NCBI GenBank assembly: GCA_949152475.1
Contig: OX424555.1
Span: forward strand, 57,827,977-57,891,976
DNA: 64,000 nucleotides
Direction: 5' to 3'
Source: Terebella lapidaria
Taxonomy: Eukaryota; Annelida; Polychaeta; Terebellida; Terebellidae
Shown: in pieces, positions 10,431-22,470 of the stretch
Layout: every line of letters begins with the position of its first letter
Position numbering within the stretch: the first letter of the stretch is position 1
Notes under the pieces: generated by a model
Database searches by the model: none
What the model saw: only the letters and a program-made list of their open reading frames with translations
Told to the model about the DNA's origin: nothing
Translations under genes and position numbers: made by a program

Positions 10431-10830
10431 ATGGCATTGAGTTTGAACACTCAAGGTCATCTGAGTTCAAGTTCGAGGTCACCAAAAGATGCACAATATT
10501 ACTTTCTATGTGCTATTTATACAAACTTCTTGAACATATTAAAAAACCCATAAGGTAACGGTGATTCTGATAATATCCAAATATTGATATTGAAGCTTGA
10601 GTTTGACCTGAAACATTAAGCTAGTTGATCCTACAGGGAATAAAATAATCCTGTCCAAAGTTCTTGAACAGAATAATCACAATTTGATATGTGTAAGATG
10701 CCAACTAAAACTAACATTGGTAGGATGTGAGCTCTTTAATTAAGGTTGTCTGTCCATCATAACGCAAACATTTATTTGACCCATCAAGTTCAAGCGAGAC
10801 CTAGGATTCATATCTCCTCATAGAATATAC
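10431..10830. repeat. AGGTCA-rich degenerate array, right part
   Basis: Continues the array found at 4980-5715 on the other side of the LINE, with TCAAGGTCA at 10451-10459 and further degenerate half-sites. Matching phrases on both flanks (for example ACTCAAGGTCATCTGAG, GGTCACCAAAAGAT) suggest the LINE interrupted one array. Confidence 0.65.
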
Positions 10831-11340
10831 TTGACGTCGAGCGCAAATTCATGAGGCAAATCCTTGTTCTTGTGTCATATTTATTTTACAGAAAAAAGAA
10901 GATTGCCAAAAGAAAAGAATCGCCAGGGATTATATCAATAGTTTACTCATTTGAGGTAGTATATAGCTATCATGGAAATATATCTTCAATTTCTCTGAAA
11001 GTTTTCTCCACAAAAAAACCCCAACTAATTGTACGGTTCAATAGTTTAGAAGTTTCGAAATATCATTATATGCACGCGCATATACCTATTCTGACTGTCT
11101 GAGTCTTCAGCGCTGTGGTTCATCGACCTCGCACCTGCAGGTCGAGCTAAAAATAGAACACGGTATGTTATAACCTTCGGCACGAAATTGGACTCGAAAA
11201 TAAACACATTTGTAAACTGCAATTTCAATAGTAGTATTACATCAACATATAATACCATGATTTTAATTTGAAATAATGGGCCATATAGGTACAAATATGG
11301 GCAAAGTAATGTATTATTTCTCAATAATGCCACGAAAAGC
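10831..11340. other. No gene seen
   Basis: AT-rich sequence without convincing coding frames, repeats or splice-linked exons. It separates the AGGTCA array from the candidate NR2C promoter. Confidence 0.4.
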
Positions 11341-11600
11341 ATTAGGGATAGGACTCGGACCAGGTAGTCCGAAAGTCAGCAGGTGCCCGCTAAGCCGTCA
11401 CCAAACCGACCAATCAGAGGCCTCCATTCCATAGACGCCTGGAAGCCGTAGGTCACGAACTCTGACCTTTTCACCGGAGTCGTGACAGAAACTAGAATAC
11501 ATAAACAGGATTTGCGGAATTCAGGTAAATATATCGGTAATTTCCACGTTACGATCACATTCTACGGTAACTACTGATCGAATTGAGACAATATTGGACT
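11340..11600 (+). promoter_or_regulatory. Candidate NR2C promoter
   Basis: A less AT-rich patch about 1 kb upstream of the start codon. It has a canonical CCAAT box (CCAATCAGAGG, 11410-11420) and an inverted pair of nuclear-receptor half-sites, AGGTCA (11450-11455) and TGACCT (11463-11468), 7 nt apart. A donor-like CG|GTAACT near 11566 and a pyrimidine-rich acceptor ending at 12439 would allow a 5' UTR intron. No transcription start can be proven from sequence. Confidence 0.35.
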
Positions 11601-12558
11601 CGATACGAGCGATGGAACCTTAATTTATGTGTCGCAAATCGTGGGGTCTGTCAGAAAAGGTGTGCGTACTGTTGGCAAGAGAATGAAAGATGACTTCAGT
11701 TTGCACTTCGACTGAGGGTTCACCAGTTCACGGCCATCGATTCGGTCTACATTCGGCTTCCTAAAAACGGGGCGTTTTCTCTGGGCCACGCAACCGCTTT
11801 GGGTTCGATTTAGGATTCATATCATATGTATTTATGTATGCACAACGCTCTGCAAATGTTGGTCTAAATTTGGCTAAAATTCTCAACAAATTTCCCAGGC
11901 CTGGCCCAGTTCAATCAATCAATATGAATGCACATATGACCCAATTGTATTTGTAATGGCTGTCGCTTGCTTGCCCTTTTTACTCAGCTGATAAGCGGTT
12001 GCACAGCAAATGGTGCAGATCAATGGAGTATTGCAAAATTTCTTGAAAATACCACTGCAAACAATAATTTAGCACTAGAGTCGACTCTTATTGTTGTTGA
12101 TCATGTAACTAGGTCCATCTATTAGCGTAAACTAGGCCTAGTGGTAATAGATCATAGAGCTCATAGATCTACATGAAATAAAGGTATATAATTATTTGTT
12201 ATCTTCAACACTTGTTCATGCACCGAACGGGATAATAATACGTGGTGTATTATCCTACATTTGGAGCATGAACTAGCTAAACACGGGTCTGCATGTAGTA
12301 ACTTATTCGAGAATACATGAAGAAAGTATTAAGTATATGTTATAAAGAAATTAGTGTAGTCATTGGCTAGTTTTAGTGCTGATTGTATTGTAGATAATGT
12401 GAATTGTACTTACTAACTCTACCCTTTTATCATTGTCAGTAAAGAACTTCATCTCATCATCATCGGGACGCTCTGGGTTTGACCCATGTATCTCTGAAGT
12501 CTGTTGGGCGCCACTGCCATTGAACTGAAGAAGTTGCATCGCAAAATACATTAAAAAC

Positions 12559-15500
12559 ATGGCAGATGTCGAACAAGTGGAGGAAGTAGAGGAAACCATG
12601 GATGACAACATGGCGGGGGAGGGAGCAGCTGTCGTGGCGATAGAAAACTCCAGTCCAGAGATCATCCATGTCATGAGTTCCCCCGTCGGTGTGTCAAGTT
12701 CATCACAAGACTTGGGCAGTGCACAGGTGGTCGGGTTTTCAAACTTTGGCAGTACCGGACAGAGTCAAACTATCACAATCAGTGCCGGGGGAATGAACTT
12801 CCCAATGACGTTGCCAGCAGCTCAAGCACATTTGGTGAGCTCCGTGTAATGATAACTACATACTGTGTTGAAAGAACAAATTGAAAACCAGATTTAAATG
12901 ATAAAGGTGTTTCTTTCCGAAGGAGTTTCTTGACAAATCACTAATCTCGCAGTGACATATCTCTGAGTTGTATATTGATTGAAAAAAGAACTTTAGAAAT
13001 TTAATACAGTATTTAATATGATATTCCCATCTTTGCAAAACTACAGCTCAACAGTGCGAGTAGTTCGGATGGCGCGACTTTCCCCAGTCAGATCCTGATG
13101 GGCAGTGGTGATCTCTCTCAGAAGCTGAAAACTCTCAGCCAAGGACAGGTCTCCAGTGTCGGGATACTAGATGTGGCAGCTAAGCTGAAGGTACGATTCA
13201 AAAACAAAATATTTTGAATTGCATCTCAGGTACAGAATGTTTCTTGTATGTGTACTTCTCTTTGGCAGTTCGCCAAGTGGTACAAATATAAACTTTTGCT
13301 TGATAGGAAGAGCAGTGGACAGCTCAACAGCCTGTGTTATTGTCACAATCAGAGGTCAGAATATATCAATGACCTCAGTTTGTTAACTAGTAATAATATC
13401 AATGTGTTTTTGTCATAAACCATGTCGAGTGTTTAAAATAAACTGAACTGGTAAAATCTGTGTGGGAGATTTATTGCACATTTTACACAATATTGCTAAC
13501 ACTTAAGCAGAGTGTTATTTGAATAAAACAAAAGTTGTACAATTGAATTGCACATTAATTTTTTGAAAAAATCACTGCATTTGACTGTTAACACTTTTGG
13601 TGTACTCCTGTAGTATCGTAGCACTCCTGCGATCAATGCTTGTCATGTCATTCGCCATTTTTGGAAACCATTATTTCCTTTTGAAAAATAGTACTACATA
13701 GTCCTTTTTCAAATATTAGTAATATCTTTGTACTTGTATTTGAGACTTGTACAGTTGGGCAGTCAATGATGACAAACATTTTATCTTTGGCAGGAGCTGC
13801 AGGCTCAGCCTCCGTGTCGTCCTCATGTTCTGGAGAAGATCTGGGAGGAGTGTGTGGTCTGCGGAGATCGAGCATCTGGTATGTTGGATTACAACGTTTT
13901 TGAACTATCATCAAGGTTCATAATGGTTTCGATATGTGCTAGGAAATGCCTAATTGTGGCTTGAAAAGGAGAGCAGAAGTAACTTGGTATAGGACAGTGT
14001 TATATCGTGTGCCATGTCAAAAATGTCCAATGAATTGATTCCAGGTCGGCACTATGGAGTCATCAGCTGTGAGGGTTGTAAAGGCTTCTTCAAAAGGAGC
14101 ATCCGTAAGCAGCTTGGGTACGCTTGTCGTGGAAGCAAGGACTGTCCAATCACAAAACACTATCGCAATCGGTGTCAGTACTGTCGATTACAGAAGTGTC
14201 TGGCTGTGGGCATGAAGTCTGAAGGTAATTATTGTAATTATATGTCTTCTCAACTTTATACATAGTTTTGCATGAAGAGATGATAATATTATCTTGTTGG
14301 CTTGCTTAGGGATGTTTGATCTCTTTCAAAGCAAATAATATTTACCATATTGGTCCTAATAGTAGCACGGCGAGCCAAAGCAAGACCTCCTGCAGCAGCG
14401 CGCGCAAAAATGAGGTCAAACTTGAGATCAAATTTAGGAAAATCACTGAATAATATACCTTTAGCCTTTAATCCCCTTTATTCAGATTCAAATAACATGA
14501 ATGTGTGGATTGGAACACTCCAAGATCTTATTAGAAAGATATTAAGTAAATTATAAGGTTACTAAAATCGAACATTTTTTGGCAAAAGAGGGGGGTGCTC
14601 TACTATTAGGGCACAAGCCACTATTAGGACCAATATGTTATTCGATATGTTGTACCAGTATTATATTGACTAGTGATGCATCATGCCTTTATCTGAACCT
14701 AATATTTTTTTTCAACTGGACACCCCCCAGCTGTACAGCAGGAGAGGCGACCCACGGAAATGAAGGAGCGACCACCACAGCCCATAGCAACCTCAACACA
14801 GCGTATCTACGTCAGAAAGGACCTGGGAAGCTCTGCCGCAGCCATGCCTGCTTTCTCTGGCAAGGTAATAAAGACACTGGAAAAATAATATATAAGTTGT
14901 AACGTGTGCAACTTATTTGAGAGTGACTAATGAAATAGGGATACATATACATTGGAAATGTCTGGTTCACAGGAAAGGCTGTCAGAAAGCTTGCTATCAA
15001 ACTTACAAGAAAGACTCGTCCAGACGGAGGAAGGCTCAATCGTCCTGGGAGCTAACGCTAATAGCGCACAAAATACAGGTACACCATTTGTTCTGTAACA
15101 TGAAATAAATTCATAGTTATTTCATCCAATGTGAATACATGTTTAGATATATTAGGGCATCTTGAATGTAAGTTCAGAAAAGTCATAGTCAAATGTATAG
15201 AGACAAATTTTCCAAGAATAAAACGTAAAGGACAAAACCTGTGAGTGTCACAAAGTTTCTTAGAAACAATTTCTGATTTAAACCAAATTTAATCACTGCA
15301 GACCTGAGCACACTTGCGAATGTTGTCACCACTCTGGCTACAATGGACAAGGGTAAGTCCCAGAAGAAGGCATTGAACACAGCCAACGGTGACGGTCTGC
15401 AGGATGTCCAGGTCGGAAACTCAGCGGCCAGGGCCTTCGACACACTGGCCAAGGTCATCCAACCCAGAGTCGACAATGCCATGCATGGGGTGAGTCACGA

Positions 15501-17382
15501 CATATATATGATGGCTTTGCTATGGATATTCCATTATGCTTTGTGAATATAGGTGAATTGTATACATAATATATTATGTTAATATGTTGATTTTCCTTGA
15601 TTTTAAGTGCGAGGATTCGGAAGACCAAGACCAGTCAACAACATCAGACTCACAGGACAAGTCCATCTTCATGGAATATGATGGTGGGTAAACGAAAATA
15701 CTAGTAGTTCAAAACTCTATTGAAATACAAACATTTCGAGCAATGTCATGCTCTTTAAATATTCAATCATGAATGTTTGGTTCACATCACTAAACGACGG
15801 TCATAAGCCTTCATTCAAAGCAAATGCTATTCCTATTCCAGGTCCGATGTTGACTGAGATGAACTACCAGTTCACGTTGTCGACGCCCTCCCCGCTCCCC
15901 GCCTTTCTGAACGTGCACTACATCTGTGAGACTGCCTCGAGGCTACTGTTCCTCTCCATGCACTGGGCTAAAGCCGTCGCTCCGTTCCAGATAATCAAGT
16001 ATGCTTGTTGATGAATTATGAAGTTCACCTCAAAAGCATTTGTCTGTCCTAAAAACACATCTACTTATAGAAATAATCATGAAATTGGACCTGTTGAACC
16101 ATGTGAATATTAAGACTCCCCCCCCCCCCTCATCAAATTGAATAAACTGAGACAATTACATAATATTGAAATTACTAGTAATACAATTTTAGAAGCAGTT
16201 CCACTAGTTCAAACACTGATTCATCAACTATATGATCATGATGGTGCATGGACTTTGCTGATTAGCCTTTATTACCTCTTTGACAGCCCAGACTTGCAGA
16301 TTCAGTTGGTGCGAGCGTGCTGGAGTGAGCTGTTTGCTCTGGGGTTGGCTCAGTGTGCGGGCACAATGAGTCTCTCTACCATCCTAGCAGCCATCGTACA
16401 TCACTTACAGACCAACCTTGAACAGGGTAAGCCACTGACTGATTAATTATCGTGTTCTGTTCTACTTGAATTCTATTAGCTTGATTTTGTGTACTTTTTG
16501 CTCGCTTGATTGATAGAATTAGGAGGCTGTTTGTGGGTCTGGCTTTTGGTGTATTGTAATATCACAGATGAAACCTAAACAATTTGGTAGTGAGCGTTGG
16601 TTTTCTTGTTTATGAATTCTTCACTTTCTAACCACAGAAAAGTTACAAACAGACCACGTGAAGGTTGTGACGGACACAATAATGCGGCTACAGGATTACG
16701 TCAGTGCCACAACACAGATGAAAATCAGTGCTACTGAGTTCGCCTACCTGAAGGCAATGGTCCTCTTCAGTCCAGGTCAGTATATGGGGATTCACCTGGG
16801 TTTACCAGTAAAGATTGACTTTTCAGACTTTGACACAACAAATCATTAGTAACCAAACTTAGTTTGCATTATGACAAATCTTGACCAGCAAATTTGTATA
16901 CCACAGATCACTTGCCTTCTGAACACGGGCAGATCGAGATTTTCCAGCAGAGAGCTTGTATTGAGTTGAAAGAATACCTAGAGCAGACCTATGAGGGTGA
17001 CTGGCTCGCCCGCTACTCTAAAATGCTGCTGCGATTGCCCGCCTTGCGAAACCTCGACCCACTCATCATGGAGGAGCTGTTCTTCGCGGGACTGATCGGC
17101 AACGTTCAGATTGACAGTATAATTCCCTACATTCTTCGTATGGAGACGGCCGAGTATTCGTCCCACATGGGCGTCATTGACTCAGTACTCTCGCCCCCCG
17201 AGGCGTCAACACCCGAGCCGAATTTCAGCGAGAGCCAAGCAGCGTTTATCATCAGTCCACTGGAGTCAGAGTCAACACCGACGCTGAGTCACCTGATCAC
17301 AACCAATCACACACCCACGTCGGATTCGCTGATCACCGTTGACTCCCATAACAGCATCACCATCGTCTCACAAGACAGTTGA
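12559..17382 (+). CDS. NR2C: TR2/TR4-type orphan nuclear receptor (NR2C), 13 coding exons, 715 aa
   Basis: Coding exons: 12559-12834, 13047-13190, 13307-13354, 13794-13878, 14045-14224, 14731-14864, 14973-15078, 15302-15489, 15608-15683, 15842-15998, 16287-16426, 16638-16775, 16907-17382. All introns are GT-AG, phases agree, and the total is 2148 nt. The ATG at 12559 has an in-frame TGA upstream. The DNA-binding domain starts at Cys176: zinc 1 C176/C179/C193/C196 with P-box CEGCKG, zinc 2 C212/C218/C228/C231. A hinge with QQERRP and IYVRKDL, then DLSTLANVV and AFDTLAK, are NR2C hallmarks. The ligand-binding domain (about 413-645) has [46 protein letters not shown] and [14 protein letters not shown]2C receptors bind AGGTCA direct repeats in the nucleus and mostly repress transcription. 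The protein is longer than vertebrate TR4 (about 600 aa) owing to a long N-terminus and a Ser/Thr/Pro-rich tail (about 648-715). The short exon 3 uses a weak donor (GTCAGA). Confidence 0.93.
14346..14637. mobile_element. MITE in NR2C intron 5
   Basis: The terminal inverted repeats are CATATTGGTCCTAATAGT at 14346-14363 and its exact complement at 14620-14637. A second ACTATTAGGGC motif lies just inside. A 292-bp non-autonomous element within an intron; the frame it contains is not NR2C coding sequence. Confidence 0.6.
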
Positions 17383-18893
17383 GCCCACTACTTTTGTTAC
17401 ATGGTTTACACGAGTGGGCAGTGGGCTGAGATCAGACATCTTATTTCAAGTTGGTTACTCTGGATTGGCTGCGGCGTCTGTCATTTCTTTCTTGGTTGTT
17501 CTTTATCGTCCAGTATTGTAAGTTCTCTGGGATGTGTTCTGGTGTCAACTTTGAGTTTCCTTTTCTATGCCTTTCATACTGTTATAGCAGGTTTGCAGTT
17601 TCAGTGCCAATCATCACAAAATGTGCAGTGAATCTTGCAGTTCGATAAACATGTATATTTTCTCAGCACTAAACCTTGCCAGACACTAAGCTAAGAATTA
17701 TTGCCTGAGAGTTGATGTTGCCGTTAAAACGGCTGTCAACTCAGTTTCTTTCATAAGGCAGCATTATCATTTCAGTGACTAAATAATAGGTAAGATGTAT
17801 TGTTCTTGAAATAGATCCAGCCATTACTTTGTATCGTATAATCCTAGAAGTACTTTGAAGCATGTACCTCCAACAATCTGTGGTCTTAGGAAATTTTTGT
17901 TTACTGTTATTTCTGCAGGCCTAACAAAATCTGGTAGCCCACAGTGCCTTTTCCAAATGAGGATTGCATTTCAAATGCATTCCTGGTCTAGATTGTTTTC
18001 AGTCCCATCTGTGCAAAGCAAACATTGCATGTAAGAAAATGAGTAGCAAGTGGCCTTTATTTTCCAGGTCACAACCATCATAGAATAATCTGTAAATATT
18101 ATTTGACTTTCTTTGTTCTGTAAATATGTATTGTTTTGCATATTCATTTCGGCATACCATGTCTGATGTTCTGACATGAATTGTGCGATCTAGTCAAGAG
18201 TTGCAATGTTGTGACAAGGTGGGTTATATACTGTACTGGTACAATGACTGGGAGAATCAAGCAGAAATTTTTGATGTCTCACGAGTGGGAATGTGATTTA
18301 GGCAAATCCCATCAGAATCATCGCATGCATAACACATTATTATATCATTCACACCTGTTTTATTACGGGAAGTAAAGCAAATCTGTAAATAGTTCAATTT
18401 GTAAATACCATGGGAGGACAGCGACTGTCTCAAAGCTGCGTTGATGCAGCATCCATTTCCCGTAAGCGGGTCCTGATGATTTCTCTTACTTCAGCCTGAT
18501 TTTCATGTCGTATATTATTGTTACTAAGATATGATTTGTGTGTTCTGTAGAACAGTATTTATGTGCATAGTACGTTGGTACATGTGGGTTGTCTTTTTAC
18601 GTCTGTTGGTGAAGTTGTCTGTTTTGAGAAATGTTTTGTATCAAGTATATTTTTTTTCCATTTACACTTTTTGGCCTTGGAAGAATTGGTTGAGTGATAG
18701 CTTTGCATAGTGATGTTTCTGTAGTCTTTTCGCACCAAATCATATGTAGCTATTGTTGCTGTTTTATTGGGGAACCTGGCCTTTATTTACGAGTATTTTT
18801 AGCGCACTGTTTGGTTCTGCTTGCTGTTAGGTATATGTGTTGTTTGTTTTGTCTTGAAATATCTCCGATATTGAAATGATAAGTAAACACGTA

Positions 18894-19071
18894 CAGTGGT
18901 CCCCCCTCAGAAGAGACGCCAACTCTATGAAGACTTCCCTCTCTGTAATGACTTTTGATAATGGCACTAGGATGACTTTAACATGTGAATGAACCCTCCT
19001 AATAGGACTCCCCTTAGATAAGACCTCAACTTTGTGGCAGAAGAGTAGGTCTTATCTTAGGGGGACCAATG
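18894..19071. mobile_element. 178-bp pogo/Tigger-like MITE in the NR2C 3' flank
   Basis: Ends CAGTGGTCCCCCC and GGGGGACCAATG form imperfect TIRs, flanked by a TA duplication (18892-18893 and 19072-19073). It lies between the fourth and fifth Pumilio-type elements, so it would sit inside the 3' UTR if the distal poly(A) site is used. Confidence 0.65.
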
Positions 19072-19771
19072 TACATGGCTGACAAGCCAGTCAATTAAAT
19101 TCACATGTCCTACAATGTATTTTGGGGGGTCTATAAGAATCTGATTATTACACCTCATCATTGACGTTTAATATATACACCTACTCAGAGAAGAGTCAAT
19201 AATACTTATATGTGCAGATGGAGGCGTGGAAATCAATGGCATGGACTTTCTCATCATGGGCATTTTATAAACATATTTAACTTGAGTGCTTATATGATTC
19301 ATGTTGCCTGGATAACTGTGTGTAGTAGGCTTTTTTTTTGGAAGAGTAAAGCACATCTTGAAAATCATTGAATGAGAAGGACCGATGCAAAATATATAAT
19401 ATCAACCCATGCTCCTCTAAATGGACAGAAGAAATGTGCAATTGTGTGAAAGTTTTTTTATGGACACATAACAGACATGTAAATCATGTTCAGATTCAAA
19501 ACACTTGTAAATAAATTCAGTCATGTAGCTTAGTGAAATTGGCTAACAACTGCTAAGGTTAAACCTTAACATAAAATATAGTTGGATTTATATAGAGAAA
19601 TGTTGGATCACGTATGTACACATGGGCTTAATTGCGCTTTGTGACTAAATTGTATGATAGATTTAGCAACAGGGTCAAATATAATGTGTAATATATACTG
19701 TGTAAATTTATGATTATGTTTATTTTGCAGATTATTACATTTGACTATTATATGTCACCAAGAGTATGATC

Positions 19772-19777
19772 AATAAA
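19772..19777 (+). terminator. Candidate poly(A) signal for NR2C
   Basis: AATAAA followed by a T/GT-rich stretch (TTGTCATTTTATTTTCTGTG). An earlier AATAAA at 19510-19515 and a later one near 19990 are alternatives. Confidence 0.35.
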
Positions 19778-19800
19778 TTCAATTTATCATTGTCATTTTA

Positions 19801-20860
19801 TTTTCTGTGGACATTGTTTTGTCTTGTTAATGAGAGAATTAAAACTATGTTTATCAACAATAATTTCAGACTTTGTTTTCTTCTGACACCGAAACAATCT
19901 GGAGATTGTGGACTGACACAACAAAATTCTGATCCATTCTCATTGTGATTTGTCACCAAAATATACGTTCATGTTTTCACTTTTCCCATCAAAATAAACC
20001 TGACGTATAGCTGAATATATTTCCACAATTGTGTGGAGTATATATCCAAACTTTTAGTACTGTGAGCATTCAATCAGGCGCCAAACGCTTTGGGAAGGAG
20101 CCACAAAGTTCTGATTTTCATGACGTGTACTTTTCCGGGGAAAAAAACTACTGGGATTTTGTTGGACTGAACATTATGATAAACATTATGATTAATAAAT
20201 GCTATATGAACATTATGATACATGCACGAGCACTGAATCTTTTGACTCGTGTGGGATGAATAAAACCCCTCTATCTTGTCGATTACATCATTCTATTACG
20301 TCATACGCAGTAGGGAATTTGTAACATTTTCGATTAAATATCACAAGCAAAGCATGTACCGTATTATCAAAGTTACATACATGTATTGCCATGACGTTCA
20401 ATATATTTTTATTGCAAAATGCCAAATCAAATATAATTACATTTAATATGCAGAGATGATAAAAGTCGAACATGACAAAACTATTTGACCCTACCTGCTC
20501 CTCACTTAAACGTGGACGACTTTATTACGTCAAATACGAATGGGATTTTTGAACGAAATACAATGAACTGAATTATCACGTTGTAAATTAAGCAAGTTCA
20601 CAAAATTGTCCCTAAACTGGTCAACCGCACTCGTATCAGTTTCGATTCAAACGGCAATACATTATTGCTCGTCGAATAAACTTTCCTTAATGGCCAAGCT
20701 GTATTGAATCGGTTGACTAGTATGAAAATAAATTATCCTATTACATGTAAGAGAGGCTAAGAGGTAGAAAGCTAGCTAGGTACCGAAGCAATGTACAATG
20801 TTAAGCAAAAAAACCCAAACTTTTCCCCACTAAACTTTGCTGCTTTGACCGATCAATTTC
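19801..20860. other. No gene seen
   Basis: AT-rich intergenic sequence with no convincing frames and no repeat structure that I could recognise. Confidence 0.4.
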
Positions 20861-21690
20861 ACTGAAGGTCGAGTTCAAACTCATCTGGAGATCCACCTGA
20901 TGTGACTGCATATATGCTCAGGATACAGACCTAATAGCTCTATCGACAAGTGCCGCGGTTAACTTACATGTTTCGGGTCAAACGTGACCTCGACTATAAC
21001 CACTCAAGTTCATCTAAGTCAAGTTCAAGATCACTAAAAATGTGTCAAATATTTTTTTTTATTATGTCCATAATACAAAATTAAGCTCTCTAAACAGCCG
21101 TCCTGTGTGGAGAGTACTGTACAATGTACACATTCCGGGTAAGAAGTGACCAACCAATAAATTTACCATTAGGTCACTTGAGTTCAACTTGAGGATCACC
21201 AGAAGATCCGCCATATATGGCTTCCTATACGCTCATTATACAAACCTGAGCTCTATTTGCAGTCAATTTGTAGGCATAGGTCATGTTACACATTCCAGTC
21301 AAGACGTGACCTTGAGATCTACAACTCATGGTCACAATAGTATCCGAGTATACCCTCATGCTCAAAATACAAAATAATCCAAGCTCTTTGTACAGCTGTT
21401 TTGTAAACAGAGTTCAACTTACACATTTCACGTCCGAATGCTATGACCTTTGAATTTACCACTCAAGGTCATCTGAGATCAACTTCAAAGTTCCAAAGAT
21501 CCGCCATATTATGATTCCTATAAGTTCATAGTATAAATCAAAGCTCTATCTGCAGTCGTTTCATAACAATTCGCAAATTTTAGTTCGGACGTAACCTTAA
21601 TGTTCATCACTCAAGAGTATCCGAGGTCAATTTCAAGGTAATCCATGAACTTACTATAAGTTCTTCTTCGCTCTTGAACAAATCTGCTCT
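20861..21690. repeat. AGGTCA-rich degenerate array, third site
   Basis: Five degenerate units, 133-160 bp apart, anchored on TACACATTYC near 20967, 21129, 21287, 21420 and 21570. It is the same family as at 4980 and 10431. It carries AACGTGACC, TCAAGGTCA (21463-21471) and related half-sites. About 3.5 kb downstream of the NR2C stop. Confidence 0.7.
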
Positions 21691-22035
21691 GTGATGGGTG
21701 TTATATTGGGCTCCTGAGTGAGGGTTCATCCACAGGCCAAGAATATACATATATAACGTTTGGAAACGCTATAATCCTTGTAATCCTTATCACTATACAA
21801 ATACATTATTTACCACGAAAAAAATATATTCTGTCACCGATGATTTGTGAGAGAACCTGAGCACAGTTATCAATATTTGGGAAGAACTTAAATTAGATAA
21901 GATTCACTGATTCCGATAATTTCAACTAAAATTTTGCCCACTTATTCCACTGTATTATAATGCACTCAAATGCCTAGCAGTGTCAAACATCCCATAACTC
22001 CAGGCTGAAGAGGGGGAAATTATTACGGTACAATA
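21691..22035. other. No gene seen
   Basis: Nothing recognisable in this stretch. Confidence 0.4.
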
Positions 22036-22037
22036 TA

Positions 22038-22470
22038 CAGGGTGGGCTAATAATAAGGGTCTCGAAAACGATATGCATATATACATAGTCCAGACAGAAA
22101 ATATCAAGAGTAAAAATCTTATAAAATTTTAAAATGTAAAATATTTTTTTACATTGCACAACTTCCATAAACGCACCAACAGACTGAAATGTGTTCAAAT
22201 TGGTGCGGGGATTTTGGTGTGCTGGGTACTTTGACTAATCAGAACACCGGCCATTCGGGTTGAGGCAGAATTAGGATCAGTCAAGACACTGGTCCTCTTT
22301 CATCACTGATCATCTTGTTTGACACTTAAAACGAACATTTGTATTTTAATGCTTGTAATTCTTTTTAGATGCATTTGGAATCATTGAAAGTCAATTTAAA
22401 GACAAAAAGCCCCGCTTTTCTATTTTGTTTCGGTTAACTTTCGGACCTTTTTTTTTTTTAGCCCACCCCC
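22038..22470. mobile_element. Tc1/mariner-type MITE
   Basis: Ends CAGGGTGGGCTAA and TTAGCCCACCCCC match as inverted repeats at 11 of 13 positions and are flanked by TA (22036-22037, 22471-22472). No transposase frame inside. Confidence 0.55.

Larger units (their letters stand above)
17383..19800 (+). other. Probable NR2C 3' UTR with five Pumilio-type elements
   Basis: No further coding exon was seen after the stop. The T-rich stretch contains five perfect TGTAAATA octamers (18091-18098, 18119-18126, 18384-18391, 18400-18407, 19506-19513), which fit the PUF-protein consensus UGUANAUA. Candidate poly(A) signals lie at 19510-19515 and 19772-19777. The extent of the UTR is inferred. Confidence 0.45.

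Noticed and set aside
12360..12674. Minus-strand frames over NR2C exon 1
   Set aside because: Shadow of the NR2C coding exon, with no domain or splice partner.
15352..15354. Donor-like GGGTAAGT within NR2C exon 8
   Set aside because: The frame continues with conserved NR2C sequence (AFDTLAK) to a good donor at 15490, so this internal site is not used in the main transcript.
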